This document shows positions 54,724 through 62,780 of a stretch of 64,000 nt of DNA, one piece after another. The DNA is taken from NCBI RefSeq assembly GCF_014637345.1, contig NZ_BMEX01000002.1, positions 322,359-386,358 of the forward strand, in the 5' to 3' direction. The stretch is from Kroppenstedtia guangzhouensis. Its GTDB lineage: Bacteria > Bacillota > Bacilli > Thermoactinomycetales > DSM-45169. A program made the position numbers and the translations under genes. The notes below the pieces were generated by a model that was not told where the DNA came from, did no database searches, and saw nothing but the letters and a program-made list of their open reading frames with translations. Each line of letters opens with the position of its first letter. Position 1 is the stretch's first letter.

Positions 54724-56256
54724 ATGGATGTACATCTGTTTGGCATTTTTCTGTTTGTGGCAATCGTCGGTCTGACGATGTATCTCACCTACCGGGCCTC
54801 CAAACGAAACAAGAGCACCACGGATTTTTATGCAGCCGGACGCTCTTTGACCGGTTGGCAAAACGGACTGGCCATTGCGGGGGATTACTTGAGTGCGGCC
54901 TCCTTTTTGGGGATTGCGGGATTGGTCGCTCTCAATGGCTACGATGGATTCATGTATGCCGTCGGGTGGTTGATGGGTTATATCGTGGTGCTTTATATCG
55001 TGGCTGAACCCTTGCGCAACTCGGGAAAATACACCATGGCTGATGTGCTGGCATATCGGTTGAAGCCCATTCCGGTACGTACGACAGCGGCGATTGTCAC
55101 CATCGTGATCTCCCTTTTTTATATGGTGGCCCAGATGGTGGGAGCCGGGGTGATCATACAACTTTTGGTAGGCATTCCCTATGAAGTGTCCGTTCTGATC
55201 ATCGGGGTCCTGATGATTATCTATGTACTCTTTGGCGGAATGTTGGCCACCAGTTGGGTACAAATCATCAAAGCGGTGCTCTTGATGTTCGCCACCATCA
55301 CGGTGATTCTCTTTTTGGCTTTTCTCTACGATTTCAACCCGTCGCAACTCTTTGGTGCTGTGGCTGAAACCAATGGTGTGAAATTTCTGCAGCCGGGATT
55401 GTTGTACAACAACCCGATTGACCTGGTCTCTCTCGGAATCGCTCTCGTACTCGGGACAGCCGGTCTGCCTCATATCCTGATTCGCTTCTATACCGTGCCG
55501 TCGGCCCAAGAGGCAAGAAAATCTGTGATCTGGGCGATGGTGTTGATCGGCGCCTTTTATGTCATGATCACCTTCGTCGGTTTTGGTGCTGCCGTTCATG
55601 TCGGTCCTGAAGTGATTCGAGCCGCAGACTCCGGCGGTAACATGGCTGCTCCGTTGCTGGCCCAATACTTGGGCGGCGGAGCCGGAACCGTGGGCGGTGA
55701 GTTTTTCATGGCCACCATCGCCGCCGTCTCCTTCGCAACCATCGTGGCCGTCGTGGCCGGATTGGTGATCACCGCATCCGGCGCCTTTGCCCATGATATT
55801 TACACCAACGTCATCAAACGGGGCCAAGCTGACGAGAAAAAGCAATTTCGTGTCGCCCGCAATACCGCATTGGTGGTGGGTGCTGCTTCCATCCTGATCG
55901 GGGTGCTGGCGAAAGGGCAAAATGTGGCGTATCTGGTGGCTCTCGCCTTCGCCGTGGCTGCCAGTGCCAACTTGCCGGTAATCATCTTCTCCATTTATTG
56001 GAGACGATTCAACACCACCGGAGCGGTGGCAGGAATGCTGGTCGGTTTGATCAGCGCTGTCACCCTTGTGATGCTGGGTCCCAGCGTCATGCAGGAGAAT
56101 GCCATTTTTCCCTTGGCAAACCCCGGGATCATCAGTGTCCCCCTCGGCTTTGTCACATCTGTTCTCTTTACGTTGTTGAGCAAGCCGGATCCCCTGGATG
56201 ACAAGTATGACGAACTTTCCGTCAAGGCCAACACCGGGCTGGGAACCGAGACATAA
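54724..56256 (+). CDS. Cation:acetate symporter-like SSF transporter, second copy
   Basis: A 510-residue SSF symporter: [20 protein letters not shown] near 46-65, [24 protein letters not shown] and [25 protein letters not shown]. It is closer to the ActP/YwcA consensus than the first copy. It is expected to import acetate or a related monocarboxylate. The downstream terminator closes the unit. Confidence 0.92.
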   Translation: MDVHLFGIFLFVAIVGLTMYLTYRASKRNKSTTDFYAAGRSLTGWQNGLAIAGDYLSAASFLGIAGLVALNGYDGFMYAVGWLMGYIVVLYIVAEPLRNSGKYTMADVLAYRLKPIPVRTTAAIVTIVISLFYMVAQMVGAGVIIQLLVGIPYEVSVLIIGVLMIIYVLFGGMLATSWVQIIKAVLLMFATITVILFLAFLYDFNPSQLFGAVAETNGVKFLQPGLLYNNPIDLVSLGIALVLGTAGLPHILIRFYTVPSAQEARKSVIWAMVLIGAFYVMITFVGFGAAVHVGPEVIRAADSGGNMAAPLLAQYLGGGAGTVGGEFFMATIAAVSFATIVAVVAGLVITASGAFAHDIYTNVIKRGQADEKKQFRVARNTALVVGAASILIGVLAKGQNVAYLVALAFAVAASANLPVIIFSIYWRRFNTTGAVAGMLVGLISAVTLVMLGPSVMQENAIFPLANPGIISVPLGFVTSVLFTLLSKPDPLDDKYDELSVKANTGLGTET

Positions 56257-56292
56257 GATATATCTGTGGGCAGAGTACATTGATTTAAAGAA

Positions 56293-56326
56293 ATCCCCTC
56301 GCCATTTTTGGAGGGGATCATTCTTT
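56293..56326 (+). terminator. Terminator after the second symporter gene
   Basis: ATCCCCTC and GAGGGGAT pair around a 10-base loop. TTCTTTG follows. Confidence 0.75.
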
Positions 56327-56345
56327 GTGATGATCACAACCCTTG

Positions 56346-57623
56346 TCACCCTTCAAAGGATGATTCTTTGGTCCGGAACTCTCCCATCGGCTGTTGCGTC
56401 GCAACCGCGTTTTTCAGGAGTCTCCGATAGTGATCGAAGGAGGTGATGACCGGAGGGGGAGTCGGGGATTGCCATGGCAGATACTTGAGAGCATGGGCAG
56501 TGTTGAACAGAACAACGCGTTCTCCTTTGTGTACATGTCCCCGGTCCAGGAGACGGAGGAGGCCGGCCCAGACCGCCGCCCCTTCCGGTGAAACGGAGAT
56601 CCCTTCCCCACGCAGCGTGTTGCCGGCGGCGCTGATCTCTTCAGCTGTAACCGCCACTGCTGTTCCACCGGTTTTCCGGAGAATGGACAGAATCAGCTTG
56701 CCTGCCGGCGGTTGGGGAACACGAATACCAGTGGGATTGGCACAGGTGACATCCTCACTGGGAGTTACCTCCTCAGCACCCGCTTCCATCGCATCCACAA
56801 TCGGGGTGCATCCCCTTTCCTGCACGCTGATCAAACGCGGAAGCTCTCCATGGACCCATCCCAGTTCTTTCAGTTCACATAAAGCTTTCCAAATCCCGAT
56901 CAGTCCGGAGCCACCACCTGTGGGATAAATCACCGCGTCAGGCAATTGCCACCCCAATTGTTCAGCCAGTTCGAGCCCCATCGTCTTTTTTCCCTCCACC
57001 CTGCCGGGCTCCTTGGCTGTTCCTGTTGAGACCCACCCCATCTCCTCAGCCCCGTCCTGAATGATCCGACCGGCATCATGGATCAATCCATCAACCAAGC
57101 AAGTTCGGGCTCCGTATTGCATCGCCTCCTCCACCATCACTCCCGGACAGTCCCGGGGAATGAAGACGAATCCTTCCATCCCTGCCCGGGCGGCATAGGC
57201 AGCCAAGGCGGAGGCGGCATTCCCGTTGGAGTTCACCGCCACCCGGGCAGTCCCCTGCTCCTGCTGAAGGGAGATCGCCGCGGAGAAGCCCCGGGCTTTA
57301 AAACTGCCTGTCGGATTCTGTTCTTCCCGCTTCACCCAGATCCCGCCCAAATTCAACTTCTGCTCCCAGCGTTCCAGCCGAACCAGGGGTGTCCACCCCT
57401 CTCCCAAGGAGACGATGGAATCCTCATGTTTCAACGGGAGCAATTCATGGTAGCGCCACATGGTGGCCGCTCGTTCTTTCAACCTCTCCCGGCTCAGATT
57501 GTGCTTCACTTCCTCCAGATCGTAGCGGACCAGTAAAGCACCTCCACAGTCACAGATTCCCCCGTCATAGCGGAAGGGAACCCTACGGGAACACCCGGTG
57601 CAGACCATCCAACGTTTCTTCAC
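56346..57623 (-). CDS. thrC: Threonine synthase-like PLP enzyme
   Basis: A 425-residue fold type II PLP enzyme with an N-terminal zinc-ribbon-like segment (MVCTGCSRRVPF and GGICDCGG). PLP lysine in NPTGSFKARGF near 105, the NSNGNAAS phosphate-facing loop and the glycine-rich PTGGGSGLIGIW. The family converts O-phosphohomoserine to threonine, but the zinc-ribbon subgroup also includes enzymes of other or unknown specificity, and no hom or thrB gene is nearby. GGAGGAGG 10 bp upstream supports the GTG at 57623. Confidence 0.85.
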   Translation of the reverse strand: MKKRWMVCTGCSRRVPFRYDGGICDCGGALLVRYDLEEVKHNLSRERLKERAATMWRYHELLPLKHEDSIVSLGEGWTPLVRLERWEQKLNLGGIWVKREEQNPTGSFKARGFSAAISLQQEQGTARVAVNSNGNAASALAAYAARAGMEGFVFIPRDCPGVMVEEAMQYGARTCLVDGLIHDAGRIIQDGAEEMGWVSTGTAKEPGRVEGKKTMGLELAEQLGWQLPDAVIYPTGGGSGLIGIWKALCELKELGWVHGELPRLISVQERGCTPIVDAMEAGAEEVTPSEDVTCANPTGIRVPQPPAGKLILSILRKTGGTAVAVTAEEISAAGNTLRGEGISVSPEGAAVWAGLLRLLDRGHVHKGERVVLFNTAHALKYLPWQSPTPPPVITSFDHYRRLLKNAVATQQPMGEFRTKESSFEG

Positions 57624-57673
57624 TGATTCCACTCCTCCTCCCAGCCTCTCCCCACCGCCGGTCATATTTTGGG

Positions 57674-58420
57674 TCAAATGGCCCATTTGCGTTGTCTCTG
57701 TCTATTTTTCAGAATCCTCCGGTAGTCCCTTCGATCGGGAAGATTGGCGAAAGAGTGAATTCCGGGGGAGAGATTCACTTCAAATATCCACAGTCGGCCC
57801 ATTTTGTCCATTCCGATGTCAACACCGTATTCCCGCCAGCCCGGGTATGCCTGATCCATCTCCGTTGCCGCAGCGATGGAGATCCGTTTCAATTCTCTTT
57901 TAATCTGATCCGCTTTTCCGGAATGCAACTTCAGATGTCGTCTCAGAAGAGACTTAATGGAAACCGGGCGACTGCCACTGCACACATTGGTCACAATCTT
58001 CTTTCGCTTCCCGATCTTGGCAAAGATCCCCCCGACTACCCATTGCTTTCCCAAACGTTGGACATGAACACGAAAATCAAAGGGATGGCCGTCAGCAGTC
58101 TCACTTTGGATCCCCTGTTGCAGGATATGTTTCCGGGGTTGTACGAAGTGCTTCAAAGCCCTGTATACCCCCTCGAGAGACCTTACTCGCTTCAATGTTC
58201 GGGATCTTCCCCTGATCATATAACCACTTTGGATCCGATCCACCCGAAAAATCCCGATTCCTCGCATTCCTCCATCCGGCTTGATGTAGACGCTGGAATA
58301 ACGTCTCAGAAAATCTCTCAGATGATCCTTGTTGTAAGGGGCCGTCTCGGGAATGCAACGCGCTGTGACGGGATTTCCCCTCAACAACCGACTCTGTAAC
58401 CATTTGCTTCGATATGCCAA
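57674..58420 (-). CDS. YheC/YheD family spore-coat-associated ATP-grasp-like protein
   Basis: A 248-residue protein of the YheC/YheD type found in spore formers. Sequence marks: TAPYNKDHLRDFLRRYSSVYIKPDGGMRGIGIFRV near 27-61, PFDFRVHVQR and a C-terminal EYGVDIGMDKMGRLWIFEVNLSPG. It is shorter than full YheC/D proteins because the N-terminal extension is missing. It starts at a TTG at 58420. The family is linked to the endospore coat by proteomics; the reaction is unknown. It supports a sporulating host. Confidence 0.82.
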   Translation of the reverse strand: MAYRSKWLQSRLLRGNPVTARCIPETAPYNKDHLRDFLRRYSSVYIKPDGGMRGIGIFRVDRIQSGYMIRGRSRTLKRVRSLEGVYRALKHFVQPRKHILQQGIQSETADGHPFDFRVHVQRLGKQWVVGGIFAKIGKRKKIVTNVCSGSRPVSIKSLLRRHLKLHSGKADQIKRELKRISIAAATEMDQAYPGWREYGVDIGMDKMGRLWIFEVNLSPGIHSFANLPDRRDYRRILKNRQRQRKWAI

Positions 58421-58908
58421 TCATCCCACCCCATCCACAATGAATGGATAGATTACTATACGCTGCACTTCCCTTTGAAAGTGCTGGATTTATAACCCAA
58501 AAGAGAAATGGACTTCTTCCCTGATCCATATCTCGCGAGGCAAGGCCGTCGAATTCCCCCAGAAAATAGTGATCCCGTGTAGAAAATCACAAGGGAGAGG
58601 AAGGGTGGACTTTGTTTTGACTTTTCACTCAGGGGGGTAAAAATCTCGTCGAGGTCGCTTCCACTCCGGTCACACGATGCGCTCCTTTCAAGAGCCCGGA
58701 GCGGCCCCACCCAGTTGAATAACAGACCAAAGTTGCCTGAAGGAGCAATAGGTTGGAAAGGCAGAGGCGTGTTGTCGCAGAGATTCTTGGACGACACGCC
58801 TAATTTGAGAGGAGTCCTCTTCAATTCCTTAACGAAATTTTACCAATAGGTTAAAATTGTATATACAAAAATGTCCCATAATTCAATTAAAAAGGTGGGA
58901 AGGGGAGA
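58421..58908. other. Intergenic region with an inverted repeat, no convincing gene
   Basis: AGGCGTGTTGTC (58765-58776) and GACGACACGCCT (58790-58801) form an 11 of 12 bp stem. A segment near 58655-58700 resembles one near 61165-61210. A frame of 122 codons on the reverse strand has no ribosome site. It may hold the remnant of a mobile element. Confidence 0.4.
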
Positions 58909-59796
58909 GTGCAGTTGAAGGTGAGGAAGGGCAGAGGATCTTTTTCGGTCCAACTGGGAGTCCTGTTGCTGGCAGTCGTTCTGACGTTGAGTTTGCATCC
59001 CGGTCAAGCAGCCGCCGATCCCCAGAATCCCCAGAGGCACACACCCTCCAAATTTATCAATGTAGCCCATCGGGGTGCCTCCGGGCATGCACCGGAAAAC
59101 ACCATCGCCGCTTATGATCTGGCCGTAAAGATGAAGGCAGATTACTTTGAGGTGGATGTACAGCGGAGCAAGGACGGCCATCTGGTGATCATACATGATA
59201 CCACGGTGGACCGGACTACCGACGGGTCCGGATCCGTAAAAGACCTGACCCTGGCCCAATTGAAACAACTGGATGCCGGCAGCTGGTTCAGTTCTGCCTT
59301 TGCTGGGGAAAAAATCCCCACACTGGAAGAAGTGCTGGACCGATACCGCGGAAAAGGAATCAAGATTTTGATAGAGCTGAAAAACCCTTCTCTCTATCCC
59401 GGCATCGAACAGCAGGTAGTGGAGGCACTGACAAAGCGAAACCTGGACAAACGGAAGGACAAAGTGATTGTCCAATCCTTTGATCTGGAATCGGTCCAAC
59501 GTTTTCACCAATTGTTGCCCACAGTCCCAATTGGCGTTCTTGCCAGCTACGGCGATTACAAGGAGACCGGGGTGACTGATGAACACCTGCGCTCCTTCGC
59601 CGCTTACGCCGATTATGTCAATCCAAACAAAGATTTGGTGGATGCCGATCTGGTCCAACGGGTGCACCGGCACGGGATGAAGATCCTCCCCTATACAGTC
59701 CGTGATCGGACGGCGGCAGATCTGCTGTTTGCAGCCGGTGTCGATGGGTTTATCACGGACTTTCCGGAACTGGGATACCCCCATCATCATCAATAA
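58909..59796 (+). CDS. Secreted glycerophosphodiester phosphodiesterase
   Basis: A 295-residue GDPD enzyme with a signal peptide (basic start, VQLGVLLLAVVLTLSL, likely cut after QAAA). Catalytic motifs: NVAHRGASGHAPENT near 51-65 (His and Arg), YFEVDVQRSKDGHLVIIHDTTVDRTTDGSG near 78-107 and KILIELKNP. It hydrolyses glycerophosphodiesters outside the cell to glycerol 3-phosphate and an alcohol, scavenging phosphate or trimming teichoic acid. The start is the GTG at 58909 or the TTG at 58915, which sits better with GGGGAG. Confidence 0.92.
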   Translation: MQLKVRKGRGSFSVQLGVLLLAVVLTLSLHPGQAAADPQNPQRHTPSKFINVAHRGASGHAPENTIAAYDLAVKMKADYFEVDVQRSKDGHLVIIHDTTVDRTTDGSGSVKDLTLAQLKQLDAGSWFSSAFAGEKIPTLEEVLDRYRGKGIKILIELKNPSLYPGIEQQVVEALTKRNLDKRKDKVIVQSFDLESVQRFHQLLPTVPIGVLASYGDYKETGVTDEHLRSFAAYADYVNPNKDLVDADLVQRVHRHGMKILPYTVRDRTAADLLFAAGVDGFITDFPELGYPHHHQ

Positions 59797-59811
59797 ATCT
59801 GTTTACCTGTC

Positions 59812-59840
59812 GGGCACGGAATCCGTGCTCCATTTTTTTT
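59812..59840 (+). terminator. Terminator of the glycerophosphodiesterase gene
   Basis: GGGCACGGA and TCCGTGCTC stem followed by CATTTTTTTT. Confidence 0.9.
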
Positions 59841-59948
59841 GCACTCATCACTTTTCCCAACCATTTCATTTTCAGAAAAATGTGCTATAATAATTTTGAA
59901 AAATGAAAATTGGTTTCATTAGATAAAACGAAAGGAGCGATCAAATGG

Positions 59949-60143
59949 ATGCTAGGCTGGGAGACTCCGGCACAGTGGCGGGAATGGATGGACCGGGCCC
60001 GGACACCGACTTCTTCCCGGGAACAGGCATGGAAACTGTTGCAGACTGCACCGGAGTCTGTGCAACAAAACCTTGGATTTGATCCAACCGCTGACGATCC
60101 GACCCTAATCCTCCGCAAAGGCATGTGGATCTGCCAAAAATAA
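59949..60143 (+). CDS. Small Trp-rich hypothetical protein
   Basis: A 64-residue protein from an ATG at 59949, with AAAGGAG 11 bp upstream. It has five tryptophans, mostly in the first 20 residues (GWETPAQWREWMDRA), and no signal or membrane segment. TATAAT at 59886-59891 is a likely -10. A pair of inverted ATTTTC-type repeats around it (59863-59908) may be an operator. No family is recognised. Confidence 0.5.
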   Translation: MLGWETPAQWREWMDRARTPTSSREQAWKLLQTAPESVQQNLGFDPTADDPTLILRKGMWICQK

Positions 60144-60186
60144 AAAGCCTCTGAAAAGGGGCTTCACAGGGGGGGAGGTAAAAACC

Positions 60187-61097
60187 ATGCCCATCGATTT
60201 TTTCCATCCAAAGAACAAAAACTCTTACGCTACCCGCACCGCTTCACCGGAGTGGAAACAATGGGTGCGGGCGATACTGGATCCCCGGGGGGTGAATGTG
60301 GCTGACATCGGATGTGGAGGGGGAATCTACTCCCGGGCGCTGGCGGAGGTGGGGGCCCAGGTGACAGGGGTGGATTCTTCTCCAGTGATGTTGGAAGCCG
60401 CCCGGGAGCAAAGCCAATCTTTTCCACGGACCCGCTGGGTTCAGGGGAGTGCGGAACAGTCGGGACTTTCCGACGGGAGCTTCCACTTTCTCCTGATCCG
60501 AGCGGTGACCCATCACCTGCGGGATCTCTCACCCTGCTTCGGACGGTAAGTGTTTTTAAAAAGCTGCCCCAGGGAGGGTTGGGTTTCACATGGAGCGTCT
60601 TTGGATCGCTAGAACAACGGAAGCGGAAGGTGAAACCCAATCCCGACCGCCCAGGAATGATTTAGATCACAACGCTTCGAGTCGGATCGGATCCTGCAAC
60701 CCGGCTCGTCCAGGACCGTATCCCAGCAGACTGCCTTCTCCCCGCCTCTCCCGACCACCTGCGGGGATTCATCTTTGAGATGTTTCCCGGATTAAAAGAA
60801 AAGGAAATCGAGCGGCACCATCCCGCCCTCAAGGTCCGTCGGGCCCTGAGGGCGACGGGCTTCTCCCTTTCAGTGGAACAGTATCTGTGGGAGACCCGCT
60901 TGATCCACCGCAATTTGAAGGATATGGAGCAGGACATTCTGCGGCGGCGGGGACGCTCCATCCTCCACGAGCTGAATGATGAGGAGCTGCACCGATTGAC
61001 TCGGCATATCAGCTACCGACTGACCACAGCAGGTGTCACCGGACCGGGATCGCTGAACCCTGTGGTTGGATGTAATAAGGATAACAAGGACATGTAA
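60187..61097 (+). pseudogene. Class I SAM-dependent methyltransferase gene interrupted by a dispersed repeat
   Basis: GGGGGGAGG precedes the ATG at 60187. The first 120 codons hold the SAM-binding fold: VNVADIGCGGGIYSRAL near 38-54, GVDSSPVML near 61-69, and WVQGSAEQSGLSDGSFHFLL. The frame then hits a stop at 60547, directly before repeat copy B (60549-60679). Past the repeat the expected C-terminal half resumes, with RILQPG, LVQDRIPADCLLPASPDHLRGF and FEMFPGLKEKEIER to the stop at 61097, also shifted in frame. The gene is therefore broken. The original substrate is unknown. Confidence 0.82.
60549..60679 (+). repeat. Dispersed palindromic repeat, copy B, inside the methyltransferase gene
   Basis: GTTTTTAAAAAGCTGCC, CCAGGGAGGGTTGGGTTTCA, CATGGAGCGTCTTTGGAT, AGGTGAAACCCAATCCCGAC, CGCCCAGGAATGATTTAGAT and CACAACGCTTCG. 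The outer end AGCGTTGTGA (reverse complement) equals the start of copy D, revealing terminal inverted repeats. Confidence 0.88.
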
Positions 61098-61576
61098 ATG
61101 ATCCATATTTCAGGAGAGAAGGGGTGGGATGCTAGAGCTTCGGTTCGCTGCACATGTCTTGCCAGGGTCGCTCCGTTCCCAGGTCTCACGATGCTCTCTG
61201 CAAGAAATCGGAAGCATCCCACCATCCTCGCTATATTTACAAGTGGCACAATGACCCGTTTCATTTTTGGCAATCTCAGTAAAGCCTGCAATCCCGATCC
61301 AGGCACCCAATATCAAACAAACCCGGCCGATCGGCCGAGTTTGGCGCTTCTGGCAGAGGTCTGTGAAATTGCTTCTTTGTTTTCTCCAAGATTACCTTAA
61401 ATACTCGACCAATTGGTGGCTTTTTGAAGTTGTAGTAGGCAGAAACGAAGCGTCCTCTTCTCTGTTTGCATTTCTTCTGTATATACAATGTCAATCAGGA
61501 CGATGGTGGGACGGCTCCGATAAAGCGCATAGAATGAAAAGGCGAACGAAGTCCCCCACTATCCCGCCCCTTCTCA
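61098..61576. other. Intergenic region without a recognised gene
   Basis: Nearly 480 bp between the methyltransferase remnant and the membrane protein gene. Frames up to about 107 codons occur, without ribosome sites or domains. A block near 61165-61210 is similar to one near 58655-58700. Confidence 0.4.
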
Positions 61577-62518
61577 TCACCGACCTATGACATCCTCCGA
61601 CTGTGAAAAACCCCCAGATTCAAGCTCCGGCAGACCTTTGGGGCGAATCCGCTCATATCGATACAGAATGAGCAAGTATGCAACAGCGATGGAAAGAGGA
61701 AGCACGATCACAGCGTAAGCCAAACCCAAGGGAATCCCCGCCACGATCGTCAACACGACAAATCCCTCATGAACCAAAAATTGCAACAGGATACAGAAGC
61801 CGATGATCAAGCCGGCGACGATCAGAAAAACCATATTGACCAGCAGAGCGGCAACACCGGCCAACAGGGTGGACAGACAGATCGAGCCCAAGGAAGAGGA
61901 AAAAAACAGGCGAAAGATCCGTTTCATCGATTCCAGCACCCGAAGATCGCCGCGGACCAAAATGGCAGGTGCATGTGAAAACAGCACCATCGTCAAAAAG
62001 AGAAACACCAGTAAAAAAGGAAGCAGGATCAGCAGACTCCAATCCCCGATCAGCTCAGCCGCGATCACCATGGGAACCACCAAGAGAAGATAAAGTGGCA
62101 TCCAACACAGGCAGATCAGCAGGTATTGGCCCGTGAGGCGCCACATGTAACGGAAGCCTTGGGTGAAGAAAGTTCCGATATCCGATCTGTTTTCGAGAAG
62201 GATCTCCTTGCCCATGCCGAAGATACCGCCATTGATAAAGGCTTGCACCAGACAGGAAAGGGCCAAGATCACCAGGTACAGCAGGATGATCAGAATCACC
62301 CCGATCACCCCGAATCCGACCATCGCCTCGGGAGTGAGGGAGTCCTCAACAGAAGCCACCCCGCCGATCAACATCATGGGGCCGATCAACATCATGGGGA
62401 ACAGGAACAGGATCAAAGCCCCCACATAAAATGCGGCATATGAAGCCACATAACCGAGAAAAGTGGCCAAACCCAGTTTCAACCCATGTTTACGTATCAA
62501 TGAAAAAAAAGAAGCCAA
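61577..62518 (-). CDS. Polytopic membrane protein, unknown
   Basis: A 313-residue protein with about six long hydrophobic regions (for example YAAFYVGALILFLFPMMLIGPMMLIGG, VGFGVIGVILIILLYLVILALSC, LSTLLAGVAALLVNMVFLIVAGLIIG). There is a short charged loop RGDLRVLESMKRIFRLFFSSS before the last part. This resembles DUF4013/GDPD-membrane-domain-like proteins, but I cannot place it firmly. The TTG at 62518 is 10 bp from GGGAGG and is preferred to a start at 62605. Confidence 0.7.
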   Translation of the reverse strand: MASFFSLIRKHGLKLGLATFLGYVASYAAFYVGALILFLFPMMLIGPMMLIGGVASVEDSLTPEAMVGFGVIGVILIILLYLVILALSCLVQAFINGGIFGMGKEILLENRSDIGTFFTQGFRYMWRLTGQYLLICLCWMPLYLLLVVPMVIAAELIGDWSLLILLPFLLVFLFLTMVLFSHAPAILVRGDLRVLESMKRIFRLFFSSSLGSICLSTLLAGVAALLVNMVFLIVAGLIIGFCILLQFLVHEGFVVLTIVAGIPLGLAYAVIVLPLSIAVAYLLILYRYERIRPKGLPELESGGFSQSEDVIGR

Positions 62519-62670
62519 CGAAACTCTTCCTCCCTGATCCAGTTCTTCAATGTATAAAACAACTCTATTGTACAATAAAACACGGGAAAAGAAGGGGGAT
62601 TTCACTTAAAAAAGCAACCGAATGATCGGTTGCCTGTTTCACATCCTCCATGATTTTCAATGACTTCCCC

Positions 62671-62780
62671 CTGCTTACTACTCACGGTCAGGATAGGGTT
62701 TCACAATCCGCGCAAAAGTTCTGACGAGCCAAAGACGCTCCATGTGAAAAAACCTCCCTGTGACGGAGTCTTTTACAACG
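62671..62780 (-). repeat. Dispersed palindromic repeat, copy C
   Basis: On the reverse strand: GCGTTGTAAAAGACTCCGTC, ACAGGGAGG, TTTTTTCACATGGAGCGTCT, TTGGCTCGTCAGAACTTTTG, ATTGTGAAACCCTATCCTGA and CCGTGAG. The left inner arm has decayed to TTTTTTCACAT. The beginning overlaps the hemZ stop codon: the TAA of hemZ is part of GTTGTAAAA. It is in the same orientation as hemZ. Confidence 0.82.

Noticed and set aside
54637-56349. 570-codon frame antisense to the second symporter
   Set aside because: Composition rich in His, Gly and Asp without domains, typical of an antisense shadow of a membrane protein gene.
58456-58824. 122-codon reverse frame upstream of the glycerophosphodiesterase
   Set aside because: Contains the inverted repeat at 58765-58801, lacks a ribosome site and resembles no family.
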